Assembly (NCBI GenBank): GCA_003168255.1
Contig: PMSU01000212.1
Location: forward strand, 1 to 64,000
Direction of reading: 5' to 3'
DNA from: Actinomycetota bacterium
Lineage (GTDB): Bacteria; Actinomycetota; Actinomycetes; Streptosporangiales; Streptosporangiaceae
DNA: 64,000 nucleotides
The translations under genes were made by a program, and so were the position numbers. This document shows, piece after piece, positions 33,034 through 41,868 of the stretch. The notes under the pieces were generated by a model. It saw only the letters and a list, made by a program, of their open reading frames with translations, had not been told where the DNA came from and made no database searches. The number at the start of each line of letters is the position of its first letter. Positions within the stretch are counted from its first letter, which is position 1.

Positions 33034-33801
33034 ATGAACTTCGTCCTGGATACGCGACTGGTCTTCGGTCGCCAGATGCGCCTGGCGCTTCGCAATCCGG
33101 TCTGGACGGTCATCAGCCTGCTGCAGCCGGTTATGTTCCTGGTATTCTTTGGCCCGTTGTTCGCCAGCGTCTTTAACCGCGGTCTCACCGGCGGCGCGGG
33201 CAACGCATACGGGTATTTCGTGCCTGGCCTGCTGATCCAGCTCGGTCTCTTCGGGTCCGCTTCGGTGGGATTCTCGATCATCGCGGACTTTCGGTACGGA
33301 ATAGTCGACCGGCTCAGGGTAACCATGGTGAGCAGGCTCGCCATCCTGGCCGGGCGTATTTTGCGCGATGTCGTCGTGCTGCTCGTCCAGTCCGTCATGC
33401 TGATTCTGGTCGGCCTCGCATTCGGGTTGCGTGCCCCGGTTACCGGGATCCTGATCGGCCTTGGGTTCATCGCGCTGATTGCGGTCAGCCTCTCGGCGCT
33501 GTCCTACGGGATAGGGTTGCTGACGAAAAGCGAGGCGGTCCTCGCTTCCGGTCTCAACCTGCTGATCATGCCGATCGTGCTGCTCTCCGGGATAATGTTG
33601 CCGCTTACGATTGGGCCGGGCTGGCTGCAGGGGATCGGGAGCGTCTCACCGTTCCGCTACATCATCGACGCGATGCGTGAGGCGTATGTAGGCAATTACG
33701 GCGGTGCGGTGATGGTTGAAGGGATCTCAGTCGCGGTCGCGATGGCATTGATCTGCTTGTGTGCAGCTACTATGATTTTTCTGCGCGAGAATTCCCGATA
33801 A
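33034..33801 (+). CDS. ABC-2 type permease, DrrB-like
   Basis: The 255-residue protein starts at an ATG 11 bases after the ATPase gene. It has six hydrophobic segments (about 28-48, 62-82, 110-132, 138-160, 172-190 and 226-246) and an ABC-2 signature around LLSGIMLPLTIGPGWLQGIGSVSPFRYIIDAMRE, as in daunorubicin-type DrrB. With the preceding ATPase it forms a complete two-component exporter, probably for self-protection and export of the peptide/polyketide product. The LLM gene follows convergently. Confidence 0.92.
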   Translation: MNFVLDTRLVFGRQMRLALRNPVWTVISLLQPVMFLVFFGPLFASVFNRGLTGGAGNAYGYFVPGLLIQLGLFGSASVGFSIIADFRYGIVDRLRVTMVSRLAILAGRILRDVVVLLVQSVMLILVGLAFGLRAPVTGILIGLGFIALIAVSLSALSYGIGLLTKSEAVLASGLNLLIMPIVLLSGIMLPLTIGPGWLQGIGSVSPFRYIIDAMREAYVGNYGGAVMVEGISVAVAMALICLCAATMIFLRENSR

Positions 33802-33809
33802 GACGAACT

Positions 33810-34751
33810 TTACGTTCCAATCGCTTCTTCCAGCGTAGCCAGGAAGTGCTTTTCTGACAGTGGCGCTATCGCGACGTCGGTGACCCCGGCCTCCCGATAG
33901 GCTTCGATCCGCTCCCGGACTACCTGTCCGCTTCCGATTGCGCACAGCTCGTCGATCATCGCATCGCCGACTCGCAGGGACCTGACATCGTCACCGAATC
34001 CGCAGGCCGCCAGCAGCGTCTGGTAATTCTCCATGCGGAGGTAGCTCGTGAGCATGCCGCGGGCACCCTCGCGGCCCTCCTCGGGTTGCGGCGAAACGAG
34101 CGCTGGCACCATCGCCACCACCCCGAACGTTGCATGGTCGTCTTGCCTGCGCGCCCAGCCCGCTCGCAGGCTGGGCATGACGACGTCGCGGACGTACGAC
34201 GGGGTACACATCCACAGGATCACTCCGTCGGCGAGCTCGGCAGCGAGTTCCAGCATCCGCGGGCCGAACGAGCCCACGTACACCGGCAGCTGGGGGCGAC
34301 GGGGCGCGGCGTAGAAAGCGCGGCCGGTGAACCAGGATCCGGCGATGTTGACCTCGCCCTTGCGGATGAGGGACGTCACGATGGTGAGATATTCGCGCAT
34401 GGGTCCGACCGACGCGGAATATGTGCCGCCGAGCATCCACTCGCCGTACATCCGGTGTCCGCGCCCGAGACCGAGCACCAGCCGGTTACCGGAGATCTCA
34501 TCGAGGGTCAGGGCTGTCTGCGCCATGGTGACCGGCGGGCTCATGTAGATGGGAAGGACCGCGGTGCCGATTGTCACACCTGGAGTGCGGGCGGCGAGGC
34601 CGGCTAGCAGCATGCCGGCCTCCCGCTGGCTCGGAGGCTGTGACACCCACAGGCCGTCCACCCCGGATTTCGCCGCGATGTCTGCCCGCTCGAGGATTGT
34701 GCTGAGTGACAGACCGACCTGGTCGATCGTGACACTGATTCGAGACTTCAT
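33810..34751 (-). CDS. LLM-class flavin-dependent oxidoreductase
   Basis: The 313-residue protein has the TIM-barrel pattern of luciferase-like (F420- or FMN-dependent) enzymes: GVDGLWVSQPPSQREAGMLLAG, VTIGTAVLPIYMSPPVTMAQTALTLDEISGNRLVLGLGRGH, PVYVGSFGPRMLELAAELADGVILWM. The GLGRGH segment is closer to F420-dependent members. It starts eight bases after the PKS gene on the same strand, so it is co-transcribed and likely reduces or oxidises a polyketide intermediate or monooxygenates the product. In PKS clusters LLM enzymes sometimes act on carrier-bound chains. Confidence 0.87.
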   Translation of the reverse strand: MKSRISVTIDQVGLSLSTILERADIAAKSGVDGLWVSQPPSQREAGMLLAGLAARTPGVTIGTAVLPIYMSPPVTMAQTALTLDEISGNRLVLGLGRGHRMYGEWMLGGTYSASVGPMREYLTIVTSLIRKGEVNIAGSWFTGRAFYAAPRRPQLPVYVGSFGPRMLELAAELADGVILWMCTPSYVRDVVMPSLRAGWARRQDDHATFGVVAMVPALVSPQPEEGREGARGMLTSYLRMENYQTLLAACGFGDDVRSLRVGDAMIDELCAIGSGQVVRERIEAYREAGVTDVAIAPLSEKHFLATLEEAIGT

Positions 34752-34759
34752 CTATTAGC

Positions 34760-37700
34760 TCATTTCAGGTCGGCCGGTGTGAGCTTGCGGTCAGCACCCT
34801 CGATTGACGCCGCTAGGGTACGGACGGTGCGGCTTTCAAAGAGCTGCGCGACAGATACGTCGGTCTTAAATCTGTGCGCGATCCGGCCAACGAGTTGCAC
34901 CGCCACCAGCGAATCACCGCCGAGTTCCAGGAAGTCGTCGTCGATACCGACCTGGTCAACCACGATCACATCCCGCCATAGGTCCGTGATCGCCCGCTCG
35001 GTGTCCGTCTCGGGAGCCGCGTACGGAGTGTCAATGCTGCGGGTAGCCCCGGCCTCGGCCCGCACGCTGTTGAGCCGCTCCATCAGCACCGAGCGGGTGA
35101 GCCTGCTGGCACGACGCACCCGCTCGGTGATGCCGCCCGGACACAGGATTACCTGAGGTCCGACGGCGCCGCCGAGCATGAGGCGCAGCGCCTCGCTGCC
35201 TTCAGCCGAGGAGATGCTGCTCTCCTCGTTGGCCTCGCGAATGAGTACGATCACCGGGTCCTCCTCCGCGGCCCGTGACCCGCCCGGAGTCTTCGTGCGT
35301 CCGCTTGTCGCTTCGGCGGACACCGCATGGGAGGCTCCGTCATCGCTGACCCGAAGCAGGCTGTAACCCTCGGCCGCCACCAGCTCCGCTCCGTCCTCGC
35401 CCACTATCGTCACGTCGATGCGGGTAAGTTCCCCGAGCGTGTCGTCGAAATGGCGGATCACGCTGTAACACGACGGGGGGACGGAGCCGCGCACCACGAT
35501 CCGATCGTAGCCGAATGGCAGGTATTTTCCGTCCCCTGGCCTGCTCATCCCGACGGCGCCAGCGGCATCCAGCATGGCAGGATGTACCCGGAACTGATCC
35601 ATGTCACCGGCGAACTCCGCGTCCAGGCGGAGGGTGAGAAGATCGACGTCGCCGACCGAATGACGTGACCGGATGACGTCCCAGCGCTTCCCGAACTCCA
35701 TCAGCCCCACTCTGGCCTGGAATGCGGGGGTAGTGTCCGAGGATCCCTCGCGCAGGGCGTCCAGGTCGTGCCGCGGGACGGGGCCGGCCTCTGCGGGATA
35801 CGCACGGCCGCGCGCGTACTGCTCTACAGGGCTGCCCGGCAGGCCCCCGGCGAGGGTGAAGGCATACCCGCCATCCGGCGTGCGGCGCAGCTCCGCGCGC
35901 GCCTCGATGCCGGGCTTGACCGCGAGCAGGCTGGGGAACATGAGGTCCCTGATCTCCACGGTGGCGCTGCCGGTAATCTCCTGGTAGGCAGCGCGGATCA
36001 GCTCGACCATCCCGGTGCCGGGCATGGCGGGCATCCCGTTCATGCGGTGCTCGGCGAACACCCACAGGGCGGGATCCAGCTCGACGTCGAACGCGACCAC
36101 GTCGGTCCCCTCGCGGCGGGTGCGGAGCATCGGGTGGGCGACCGGCACGGCAGAGCCCAGCTCGAGGTCACGCAGGACGCTTGAGCCATGGACCGCGATC
36201 GCCATGCCGACATCGTTCCAGGCCGGCCAGTTGATGGACACCACATGCCGCCCGTGGCCCCACCGCGTCTGCGCGAACGCGTCAAGCACCGCGTTGGCCC
36301 CGGCGTAGTCACCGAGCCCGAAGTCCCCCGCGATCACCGCGGTCGAGGAGTACAGCACGAAGAGACCGGGATGGAAGACGTCCTCCAGGACGTAGGTTCC
36401 TTCGACCTTGGGGCGCAGGACCTCTTCGGAGGCCCAGCGGGGACGGGCCTCGAGCATTCCGCCGCCAGCCACCGCCGCCAGGTGGAAAATGCCGTCGACC
36501 GGTCCGAAGACGGCTTCGGTCTCTTCCCGGACCGCCCGCATCCTGGCCTCGTCGGTGATATCCGCCGCGCAGGAAAGTACCTTCCCGCCGGCCTCCTCGA
36601 TGGCCACGACGGCGCGCACCCGGCGGGCAACCGGGTCATCCTCTGTTGCCTGGTCAAGCAGCGCTGCCCAGTCGTCCCTGTCCGGCAGGCCGGTGCGTCC
36701 AAGCAGCACCAGCCGTGCCTGGACGAGCTCGGCGAGCTGCGCGGCGAGCACCAGTCCGAGCCCGCCGAGCCCGCCGGTGATCATGTATACGCCGCGCTCT
36801 TTCAGGATCGGCGGAGCCCCCGGCGAGGCCTGCGGCCAGACGGCTGCGTAGGACCACGTCCATCGCTTCCGGCCGCGATAGGCGACCTGCTCGGTACCCG
36901 AGCCCGCCATGGACTCGGCGAGGAGTTGTGCGGCGATGGCCCCTGCGGACGCCGCCGTCACGTCGATGTCCATGCTCCGGCAGCGGATCCGGTCAAACTC
37001 CTTCGCCGCGACCTTCACCAGCCCGAGCACCGCGGCCTTGGCCGGCTCGATGTCGCCGTCCCCGGCCACATCCTGCATGCGGCTCGTGACGATGCACGTG
37101 TCGACGGGTGTGCCGCCTAGTAGCCGTGCCGCTGCCTGAACGGCCGCGAGCACGCTGAAGAAGCCATGGTTGAGGGTCTGGCTGGCGCGTTCCGCCTCGA
37201 CAAGGCCGCTGTCGGGCTCACCTGCCGTCCATGCGTGTACCAGCCGGACGTTGTCCGGGTTCCTTGCCGCGATGGCGCTGAACAGCTCGGCGTAGTCGGC
37301 CGGATCATCCACCCGGAGCACATAGCGTTCGTCCGGCCCGGCCGCATAACCATCGCCCGGCTCGGCGACAATCACCTCTGCGCCTGCCCCGCGCAGCAAC
37401 CCGATGAGGCCGCCGACTCGGGGGTCACCGGGCAGGGTGAACACCACCCAGAGCGTCCGGTCGGCGGCGAGCCCGTCCTCGGCCGGCGCGGTAAGCGGAC
37501 TCTCCCGCCAGGTGGGCACGTAGAACGGGCCGATGTCGCCTTCTGGCCCGGCCGCCGCGGCGGCGTCGCCGGCACTGCGCTCGATCCAGAATCGGCGGCG
37601 CTCGTACGGGTAGGTCGGCAACGGCACCCGCCGGCGCCTCTCGCCAGACCAGAACCGCTCCCAGTCGATGGGAGCGCCCGCCGCCCACATTCGGCCCAGC

Positions 37701-40237
37701 GACTCCACGAGCATCTCGGTGTCATCCCGCGTCTCATCGGCCGCGCGCATCGTCGGGACCGCGGCGGGGGCAGGACGCGCGGATGCCGCGGGCTGCGCGT
37801 GAGCAGCAACGAGCCCCGTGAGCACACGGCCAGGGCCTACCTCCGCGAACACGTACCCGCCGGCGATCAGCGCCCGCAAGTTGTCGGAGAAGCGGACGCA
37901 GCAGCGCAGGTGCCGGACCCAGTACTCGGGGTCGGTCGCCTCCTCGGCGCGGATCCAGGTCCCCGTGACGTTAGAGAGGTACGGGATCCGCGGCGGGCAG
38001 AGCGCCACCCTGCCGACACGCTCACGGAACGCCTCCAGAACCGGATTCATCATGCTCGAGTGGAAGGCATGCGAGGTCCGCAGGGGGCGCGCACTGATTC
38101 CCTGGCCGGTGAACATCGCCCGCATCTCGGCGATGTCCTCGTTCGATCCGGAGATCACGCACAGCCCCGGGCCGTTGACGGCCGCGAGGTCCACTCCAGC
38201 AGGCAGCATCGGCAGGAGTAGCTCCTCGGGCAGCATGACGGCGAGCATGGAGCCCGCGGGCATCGCCTGCATCAGCGCTCCACGGTCGGCGACCAGCCGC
38301 AACGCCTCGTCCGGCTCGATCACCCCGGCCAGGCTGGCGGCGACATACTCCCCCACGCTGTGCCCGGCCATAGCTGCCGGTTCGACGCCCCACTCCCGCA
38401 GCAGCACGGCGAGCGCGTACTCGACGGCGAACAGAGCGGGCTGAGTCACCTCGGTCTGGCTAAGGCGATCGGCGGTATCCGTGCCAGCCTGGTCACCGAA
38501 TAGGACGTCCCGCAGGTCGAAGCGGTGGGAGTTGGCCAACACCGTCGCGCACCGGTCAATCTCGGCGGCGAACGTAGCCTCGGTGCCGTACAGACCGCGT
38601 GCCATCCCCGCATACTGCGCGCCCTGTCCGGGGAACAGGAACGCGGCCGAGCGTTCGATCCCCACGGGCAGCGTCCGCGCAGTCGGTCCGCCACTCGGGC
38701 TGGAGAGCCTGGTGGCCGCCTCGGCGCGGTCCCTGGCGACCACGAACCGCCTGACCTGAAGGTCTGCGCGGCCCAGGTTCAGGGTGTAAGCGGCGTCGGC
38801 CAGTTCTCCTGTCATCGCGATGAGGTGCTCGGCAAGCTCCGCAGTCACGACGTCCAATGCGCTTGCTGTGCGCGCGGAGACTGTCAGCAGCTGGTACGGC
38901 CTGCGCCCCTGAACCGCTGGCGGGGGCTCGGGCGGCGATTCGATGATCACATGCGCATTGGTTCCGCCGACGCCGAAGGCGCTCACGCCCGCTCGGCGCG
39001 GCGTATCCACATCATGCCACTTGCCGAGTGTGTTATTGACGTAGAACGGGCTGTTCTCGAAATCTATGGCAGGGTTCGGCTCGCTGAAATTCAAGCTGGC
39101 CGGCAGAATGCCCTCGGAGACACACAGGGCTGCCTTGATAAGACCGCAGATCCCGGATGCCGCGCCAAGGTGGCCCACGTTACCTTTCACCGAAGCGATT
39201 GCGCAGTAGCCGGTGCGCTGCGTGTGGCGGCGGTACGCCTCGGTGAGAGCGGCGACCTCGATCGGATCCCCCACGACCGTACCGGTTCCGTGCGCCTCGA
39301 CGAAGCCAATGGTGTCAGGATCGACGCCGGAGTCGCGCAGGGCAGCCTCTATCACAGCAATCTGGCCGGTCTTACTAGGTGCCGAGAAGACCGACTTGCC
39401 GGCGCCGTCATTGTTGATCGCGGTACCGAGGATAACGGCCTGGATGGTGTCGCCGTCGGCCAGTGCGTCACTCAGCCGCCGCAGCGCCACCACGCCACAG
39501 CCACTCCCGAAAACGGTACCGCGAGCATTCGCGTCGAACGGGCGAACCTGCGCGTCAGGGGAGTTGATGCCGCCTTCTTGATAAAGATAGCCGCGGACCA
39601 TTGGGACGGGGATCTCGACGCCTCCGGCAAGCGCGATCTCGCACTCGCCGTTGCGCAGCGACTGGCATGCGAGATGGACACCGACTAGTGATGTCGAACA
39701 CGCGGTGACCGCGGTTATGGCAGGACCGCGCAGGTTAAGCCGATAGGCTGCGCCGGTGGCCAGGTAGTCGGTTTCGTTGGAGATGGTCACTGCCATTTCA
39801 CCGACGGTGTTCTTAAGGCCGGGATTGGTGGCCAGGTTGCTACTCACATACTCGTTGCCGCGCGATCCAGCGAAGACACCGATGCGCCGGAGATCGGTGC
39901 AGCCGTCGTAGCCAGCGTGCTGCAGTGCCACGTGACATGTCTCAAGGAAGACTCGGTGCTGAGGGTCGAGTACCTCGGCCTCGCGCGGGCTGATCCCGAA
40001 GAAAGCCGCGTCGAACATGTCAATCCCATCGATGATGGGGGCAGCCTTCACGTAGTTTGGGTCGCGGAGATCATTTTTCGTGACGCCAGCCGCGGTCAGT
40101 TCGTCATCATCAAAGAAAGAAAACGATGCTGTGCCGGCGACAAGGTTCTGCCAGAACTCGTCGACATCTCGTGCGCCGGGAAAACGGCCTGCCATTCCGA
40201 CAACGGCTATCGCACTGAGCTCTGCGTCTTCCGACAT
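34760..40237 (-). CDS. Single-module type I polyketide synthase (KS-AT-KR-DH-ACP)
   Basis: The 1825-residue protein carries, in order: KS (about 8-435; Cys180, His316, His356), AT (about 530-830; Ser627 in GHSVGE and SHAFH at 722-726, suggesting malonyl-CoA), KR (about 1145-1345; TGGLGGLG, Tyr1311), DH (about 1365-1660; His1397 in HRMNGMPAMPG and a later HPAMLDAAG) and ACP (about 1749-1815; Ser1776 in LGGDSL). There is no loading domain, ER or thioesterase. KR before DH is not the common cis-AT order and recalls iterative enzymes, so repeated use to make a short unsaturated chain is possible. Transfer to an acceptor could be done by the GNAT or the hydrolase. Confidence 0.92.
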   Translation of the reverse strand: MSEDAELSAIAVVGMAGRFPGARDVDEFWQNLVAGTASFSFFDDDELTAAGVTKNDLRDPNYVKAAPIIDGIDMFDAAFFGISPREAEVLDPQHRVFLETCHVALQHAGYDGCTDLRRIGVFAGSRGNEYVSSNLATNPGLKNTVGEMAVTISNETDYLATGAAYRLNLRGPAITAVTACSTSLVGVHLACQSLRNGECEIALAGGVEIPVPMVRGYLYQEGGINSPDAQVRPFDANARGTVFGSGCGVVALRRLSDALADGDTIQAVILGTAINNDGAGKSVFSAPSKTGQIAVIEAALRDSGVDPDTIGFVEAHGTGTVVGDPIEVAALTEAYRRHTQRTGYCAIASVKGNVGHLGAASGICGLIKAALCVSEGILPASLNFSEPNPAIDFENSPFYVNNTLGKWHDVDTPRRAGVSAFGVGGTNAHVIIESPPEPPPAVQGRRPYQLLTVSARTASALDVVTAELAEHLIAMTGELADAAYTLNLGRADLQVRRFVVARDRAEAATRLSSPSGGPTARTLPVGIERSAAFLFPGQGAQYAGMARGLYGTEATFAAEIDRCATVLANSHRFDLRDVLFGDQAGTDTADRLSQTEVTQPALFAVEYALAVLLREWGVEPAAMAGHSVGEYVAASLAGVIEPDEALRLVADRGALMQAMPAGSMLAVMLPEELLLPMLPAGVDLAAVNGPGLCVISGSNEDIAEMRAMFTGQGISARPLRTSHAFHSSMMNPVLEAFRERVGRVALCPPRIPYLSNVTGTWIRAEEATDPEYWVRHLRCCVRFSDNLRALIAGGYVFAEVGPGRVLTGLVAAHAQPAASARPAPAAVPTMRAADETRDDTEMLVESLGRMWAAGAPIDWERFWSGERRRRVPLPTYPYERRRFWIERSAGDAAAAAGPEGDIGPFYVPTWRESPLTAPAEDGLAADRTLWVVFTLPGDPRVGGLIGLLRGAGAEVIVAEPGDGYAAGPDERYVLRVDDPADYAELFSAIAARNPDNVRLVHAWTAGEPDSGLVEAERASQTLNHGFFSVLAAVQAAARLLGGTPVDTCIVTSRMQDVAGDGDIEPAKAAVLGLVKVAAKEFDRIRCRSMDIDVTAASAGAIAAQLLAESMAGSGTEQVAYRGRKRWTWSYAAVWPQASPGAPPILKERGVYMITGGLGGLGLVLAAQLAELVQARLVLLGRTGLPDRDDWAALLDQATEDDPVARRVRAVVAIEEAGGKVLSCAADITDEARMRAVREETEAVFGPVDGIFHLAAVAGGGMLEARPRWASEEVLRPKVEGTYVLEDVFHPGLFVLYSSTAVIAGDFGLGDYAGANAVLDAFAQTRWGHGRHVVSINWPAWNDVGMAIAVHGSSVLRDLELGSAVPVAHPMLRTRREGTDVVAFDVELDPALWVFAEHRMNGMPAMPGTGMVELIRAAYQEITGSATVEIRDLMFPSLLAVKPGIEARAELRRTPDGGYAFTLAGGLPGSPVEQYARGRAYPAEAGPVPRHDLDALREGSSDTTPAFQARVGLMEFGKRWDVIRSRHSVGDVDLLTLRLDAEFAGDMDQFRVHPAMLDAAGAVGMSRPGDGKYLPFGYDRIVVRGSVPPSCYSVIRHFDDTLGELTRIDVTIVGEDGAELVAAEGYSLLRVSDDGASHAVSAEATSGRTKTPGGSRAAEEDPVIVLIREANEESSISSAEGSEALRLMLGGAVGPQVILCPGGITERVRRASRLTRSVLMERLNSVRAEAGATRSIDTPYAAPETDTERAITDLWRDVIVVDQVGIDDDFLELGGDSLVAVQLVGRIAHRFKTDVSVAQLFESRTVRTLAASIEGADRKLTPADLK

Positions 40238-40525
40238 TCTGCATGACCTGCCTATCCCGACCCGACGTAAAATTGCCCGCCATCCCTACCGCTTCGGGCC
40301 AGGGAGCACAGGGATGACCCTGTCAGGCTGTCCGATCGGCACCGCGAAAACAATGGCGAATTGCCAAGGTGGCGAGAAGTTGCCAGAACCGCTGGCCGTG
40401 AGTGAGCAGATCGCACCAGTCGTGGCAGCATGTCGGGAAGTCGCCACGGTACTTGACAGTCGCAATGTGCGGGCGTTCGCTGAATCCGTCTTGGGCCCAG
40501 AGAACCGAAGAAGGGACGTGCTTAC

Positions 40526-41329
40526 GTGCCGGTCATCACGGTGCAGGGATTGCGATTGGCCTACGAGGAGTACGGCAGCGGCGAGCCCGTCCTGCTGATC
40601 CCGCCGGCGGCGACGCCCGAGGGCGCGTGGGCCATGCATCAGATCCACGCCATCGTGGACGCTGGCTATCGCGCTATCGTCGCCGGCAGCCGGGGGACTC
40701 CTCCGTCGACTGTCCCGAGTGCCCCGTTCCGGTTGGCTGATCTCACCGATGACGCCGCGTGCCTGATCACCGAACTCCGGCTCGGGCCGTGCCTCATCGT
40801 CGGAGCCTCGCTTGGCGCGATGGTCGCGCAGGAGCTCGCGATTAACAGGCCCGACCTCGTGCGCGCCGCGGCCCTGCTCGGCACCCGTTGCCGGACGGAC
40901 TTCATCCGCGGCAGGTTCGCGCGGGCCTACGCTGACCAGGTCAGGCGGGGGGAACCGCCATCCGACCTCGATTCGGTCATGCTCGTGATGCAGTTGTTCT
41001 CGTCCGCCACACTGGCCAATGACCGCCTGGCCGCCGACTGGCTATCGCTGTTTCAGGCTTTTTCGGCACGTGGGGTGGGGGCGGCGATGCAATACGAGGC
41101 CACCCTCATTCCGGACAGGACAGCTGCGCTGCGTCAAGTCGACCGTCCGTGCCTGGTCGTCGCGTTCGCCGAGGACTCGGTGACGCCGCCGGTACTTTGC
41201 CAGGAGGTCGCTTCGGCGATTCCTTGCTGTCGTTATGTCGAGATCGCCGATTGCGGGCACTTCGGCTTCCTTGAGCGACCCGAGTCGGTCAACGCAACGC
41301 TGATTGATTTCTTCTCTGCGGTTCGTTGA
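40526..41329 (+). CDS. Alpha/beta-hydrolase
   Basis: The GTG at 40526 (VITVQGLRLAYEEYG) follows AGAAGGGACG. The 267-residue protein has the fold's hallmarks: oxyanion region VLLIPPAATPEG, nucleophile elbow VGASLGAM, acid near VAFAEDSVTPP and catalytic His in DCGHFGF. It diverges from the PKS gene over 288 bases. Because the PKS lacks a thioesterase, this enzyme could release or edit the chain as a type II thioesterase, but its sequence is closer to esterase/haloperoxidase-type hydrolases, so the substrate is uncertain. Confidence 0.85.
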   Translation: MPVITVQGLRLAYEEYGSGEPVLLIPPAATPEGAWAMHQIHAIVDAGYRAIVAGSRGTPPSTVPSAPFRLADLTDDAACLITELRLGPCLIVGASLGAMVAQELAINRPDLVRAAALLGTRCRTDFIRGRFARAYADQVRRGEPPSDLDSVMLVMQLFSSATLANDRLAADWLSLFQAFSARGVGAAMQYEATLIPDRTAALRQVDRPCLVVAFAEDSVTPPVLCQEVASAIPCCRYVEIADCGHFGFLERPESVNATLIDFFSAVR

Positions 41330-41687
41330 TGGCTGACACGATCGTTGGCGCGATCGTGCAGAGCGGGACCCATCCGCGCAGTGCGACCTCCATGCCTGCC
41401 TGGAAACGGGTATTGACGCCGAGATAGACGAGAAGCTCAGCAACCCGCCTGCTGAAAGTCCTTGGCGAAATGCTGAGCCGGCGGCTCACGGTCACGTCGG
41501 TGTCCCCGCTCAGCAACTCTTCCAGAATCGACAACAGGTGAACTGGGGGGGGCGCGTACGCCGCACCGACAGCCGCGGCGTCCGTCGTGATCACGTACCA
41601 GCCGCCACCCGATAGCGCGGACGGGTAAAGGCGTGCCGTCGTCCGTATCCCGCCTACCGAGGTGAGACGCGTCGCGCGCGCGCTCAC
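41289..41687 (-). CDS. Short LuxR-type HTH protein, possibly truncated
   Basis: A 132-residue frame ends with a LuxR-like DNA-binding helix set (LLSGDTDVTVSRRLSISPRTFSRRVAELLVYLGVNTRFQAGMEVALRGWV, here spanning about residues 60-110). The N-terminus (TRLTSVGGIRTTARLYPSAL) could be the end of a larger sensor domain: the frame stays open upstream only to about 41757 and then meets a stop. Its 3' end overlaps the convergent hydrolase gene by 41 bases. It may be a small pathway regulator or the relic of a longer regulator that lost its sensor domain. Confidence 0.6.
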   Translation of the reverse strand: MSARATRLTSVGGIRTTARLYPSALSGGGWYVITTDAAAVGAAYAPPPVHLLSILEELLSGDTDVTVSRRLSISPRTFSRRVAELLVYLGVNTRFQAGMEVALRGWVPLCTIAPTIVSAINEPQRRNQSALR

Positions 41688-41868
41688 ACGGACGGCCTCG
41701 GAGAGTTGGGCACTCGTCCTGGCTGCACCTTCTGCCTCGCTGCCTGCCGGCGTTCAGCAAATCGCCGTGGACGCCCCCATCCGGGGTTGCCCCTGATAGC
41801 GGACTATACCACAGGTTATCCTGATACGACGTCTGGACGGGTGCCGTCAAGTGGTTTGATCCGTTACG

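Noticed and set aside
38525-39688. 387-codon plus-strand frame inside the PKS
   Set aside because: It is complementary to the KS domain with all catalytic residues intact, so it is an antisense shadow.
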